64,000 nucleotides of DNA from Saccharina japonica (Eukaryota > Sar > Phaeophyceae > Laminariales > Laminariaceae), in contig MEHQ01003146.1 of assembly GCA_008828725.1 (NCBI GenBank), positions 62,001 through 126,000 on the forward strand, read 5' to 3'. Below, piece by piece: positions 63,064 through 64,000 of the stretch. The notes beneath the pieces are model-generated. The model had not been told where the DNA came from, ran no database searches, and worked only from the letters and a program-made list of their open reading frames with translations. Within the stretch, counting starts at the first letter, position 1; each line of letters starts with the position of its first letter. The translations under genes were made by a program, and so were the position numbers.

Positions 63064-64000
63064 GAGTGCTGCCTACTGTAGTGTTCCTGGCGTATGGGGG
63101 GGGCGCAAAGGGAGTGGAGTGGGGGCTTATAACGTAGTGTTGTCTTTTCTATTACGAGCAGACAGCAGTAAACCATATCTGACTGAGGGGCGCACTTGCA
63201 CTCGTGGCAAACGTTGGGCCAAAACCAAAGGCCGGTTGCATCGAAACATCACTATGTAAAGCTGTGCTGCACGGACACGTACTGGCCTTCGTGGGTATTC
63301 TGTTCGGAAAACCGTTAGGGCCCGTGAACTCATCTTTCAAATCCCATAAGAGCTGCCGTGTCGAACGCCACACAATTCGGCGCCGTTTCGAATTTCACTG
63401 AAACTCGAAGCGCAACCGCAAACGCCCTTAGGGCAGTTTTTGTGAATGGGATCTGCCTTAAACATAAAATACATTTGCTTGCCTGTGAGGGGCAGGCTTG
63501 CATATCGTGGCAGCGAAACCAATCGTGAGTGCGACAAATGTTGATTCAGTCCTTGAGACAAATGCCGTACTGCCGATGGCGAGCTCACATTGGTTGCGGG
63601 ATGAGCTCAATATTAATGGCAAGGATGTGCGCTTGAATCGAGAAACACGGCGAATACTTTGGACGGCGTGCATGCTTGACAGATCGTTGTGACAATCAGG
63701 GTTGGGTTCAGCTTCGCACGGGTCTGTCATGGTGTACGGGGTACGAAACTCAAAATATAGAAATGGGCAACCGAGGGTGTTTATATGACCAAATAACAGC
63801 CCTCTCCGCAGTATCTCTCCCTATAATATGTCACTGTTGTTTCTCTGGTACTTGTGTAGGATCTGGTGTTCGTTTTCTGTCTACGATTGGGCCGCCCTGT
63901 TATCAGTCGTAGTAACTGACCCTGAATTTGCCTCGTCGTCAATCACAACCACCACGGGCAGTCCCGTAGCTTTACACGTTGTGCAGGTCATTTCGTCTGT
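63064..64000. other. Upstream flank of the ankyrin gene
   Basis: A G8 run at 63096. 63317-63432 may be a very short Harbinger-like MITE (TTA flanks, GGGCCCGTG and ACGCCC ends), weak. The minus frame at 63458-63730 has no recognised domain. Promoter elements could not be identified. Confidence 0.35.

Noticed and set aside
61852-63259. Plus-strand frames of 188 and 175 codons
   Set aside because: They are shadows of the ankyrin gene; their 27-residue periodicity (SRPLKN, CPLDNAQ) is the complement of the 81-bp repeat.
1-64000. CRISPR arrays, rRNA genes, bacterial operons, LTR elements or viral insertions
   Set aside because: No regularly spaced direct repeats with unique spacers, no rRNA sequence, no compact operon, and no long terminal repeats or recognisable element polyprotein were seen.

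Overview
The window looks like nuclear DNA of a stramenopile, most likely a brown alga. The evidence is an ankyrin protein built from 27-residue repeats of the LQWARANGCPWD type, a split secreted WSC-domain gene with GTGAGT-type donors, a tRNA-derived SINE, many non-autonomous DNA transposons, TTAGGG-like interstitial tracts and very low coding density. This is inference from gene style; no marker gene fixes the species.

Only two genes can be supported well, both on the minus strand. The first is a large split gene. Its last exon ends with a stop at 9148. Ten further exons can be followed up to 35425, and two equivalent signal-peptide exons lie at 48636-48696 and 53097-53157. All intron phases agree, and the joined coding length is 2331 nt (776 residues) spread over 39.5 to 44 kb. 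The predicted product is extracellular: signal peptide, F5/8 type C-like domain, WSC domain, Thr/Pro linker, DUF2135(YfaP)-like beta-sandwich, Cys-rich module, and a second DUF2135-like unit with an acidic insert. The second gene, at 61804-63063, is an intronless ankyrin-repeat protein of 419 residues. A decayed duplicate of its 3' end and flank lies at 56880-57790.

The rest is mostly transposon and repeat sequence, largely inside the introns of the big gene. It includes a MITE family with 4-bp target duplications and ~25-bp inverted ends (at least nine copies with readable duplications); a related family with GAGTC ends; hAT-type elements with 8-bp duplications at 15685-17119, 47709-47926 and 49741-50296; a probable hAT at 40746-42412; Harbinger-type elements at 5710-6698 and 26600-27092; fold-back elements; TA-flanked MITEs; and a tRNA-derived SINE. 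Several are nested, which gives relative ages.

Region by region: 1-9.1 kb is repeats without a supported gene. 9.1-35.4 kb holds the exons of the WSC gene separated by element-rich introns. 35.4-48.6 kb is its giant first intron, with an array of ATCGATAG-like palindromes (39.2-40.7 kb) and a two-copy 2-kb tandem duplication with internal hairpins that ends at an ambiguous base (42.4-46.5 kb). 48.6-53.2 kb holds the two alternative first exons. 53.2-61.8 kb is SINEs, MITEs and ankyrin-gene debris. 61.8-63.1 kb is the ankyrin gene. I found no LTR element, viral copy, CRISPR array, rRNA or canonical tRNA gene that I could support.
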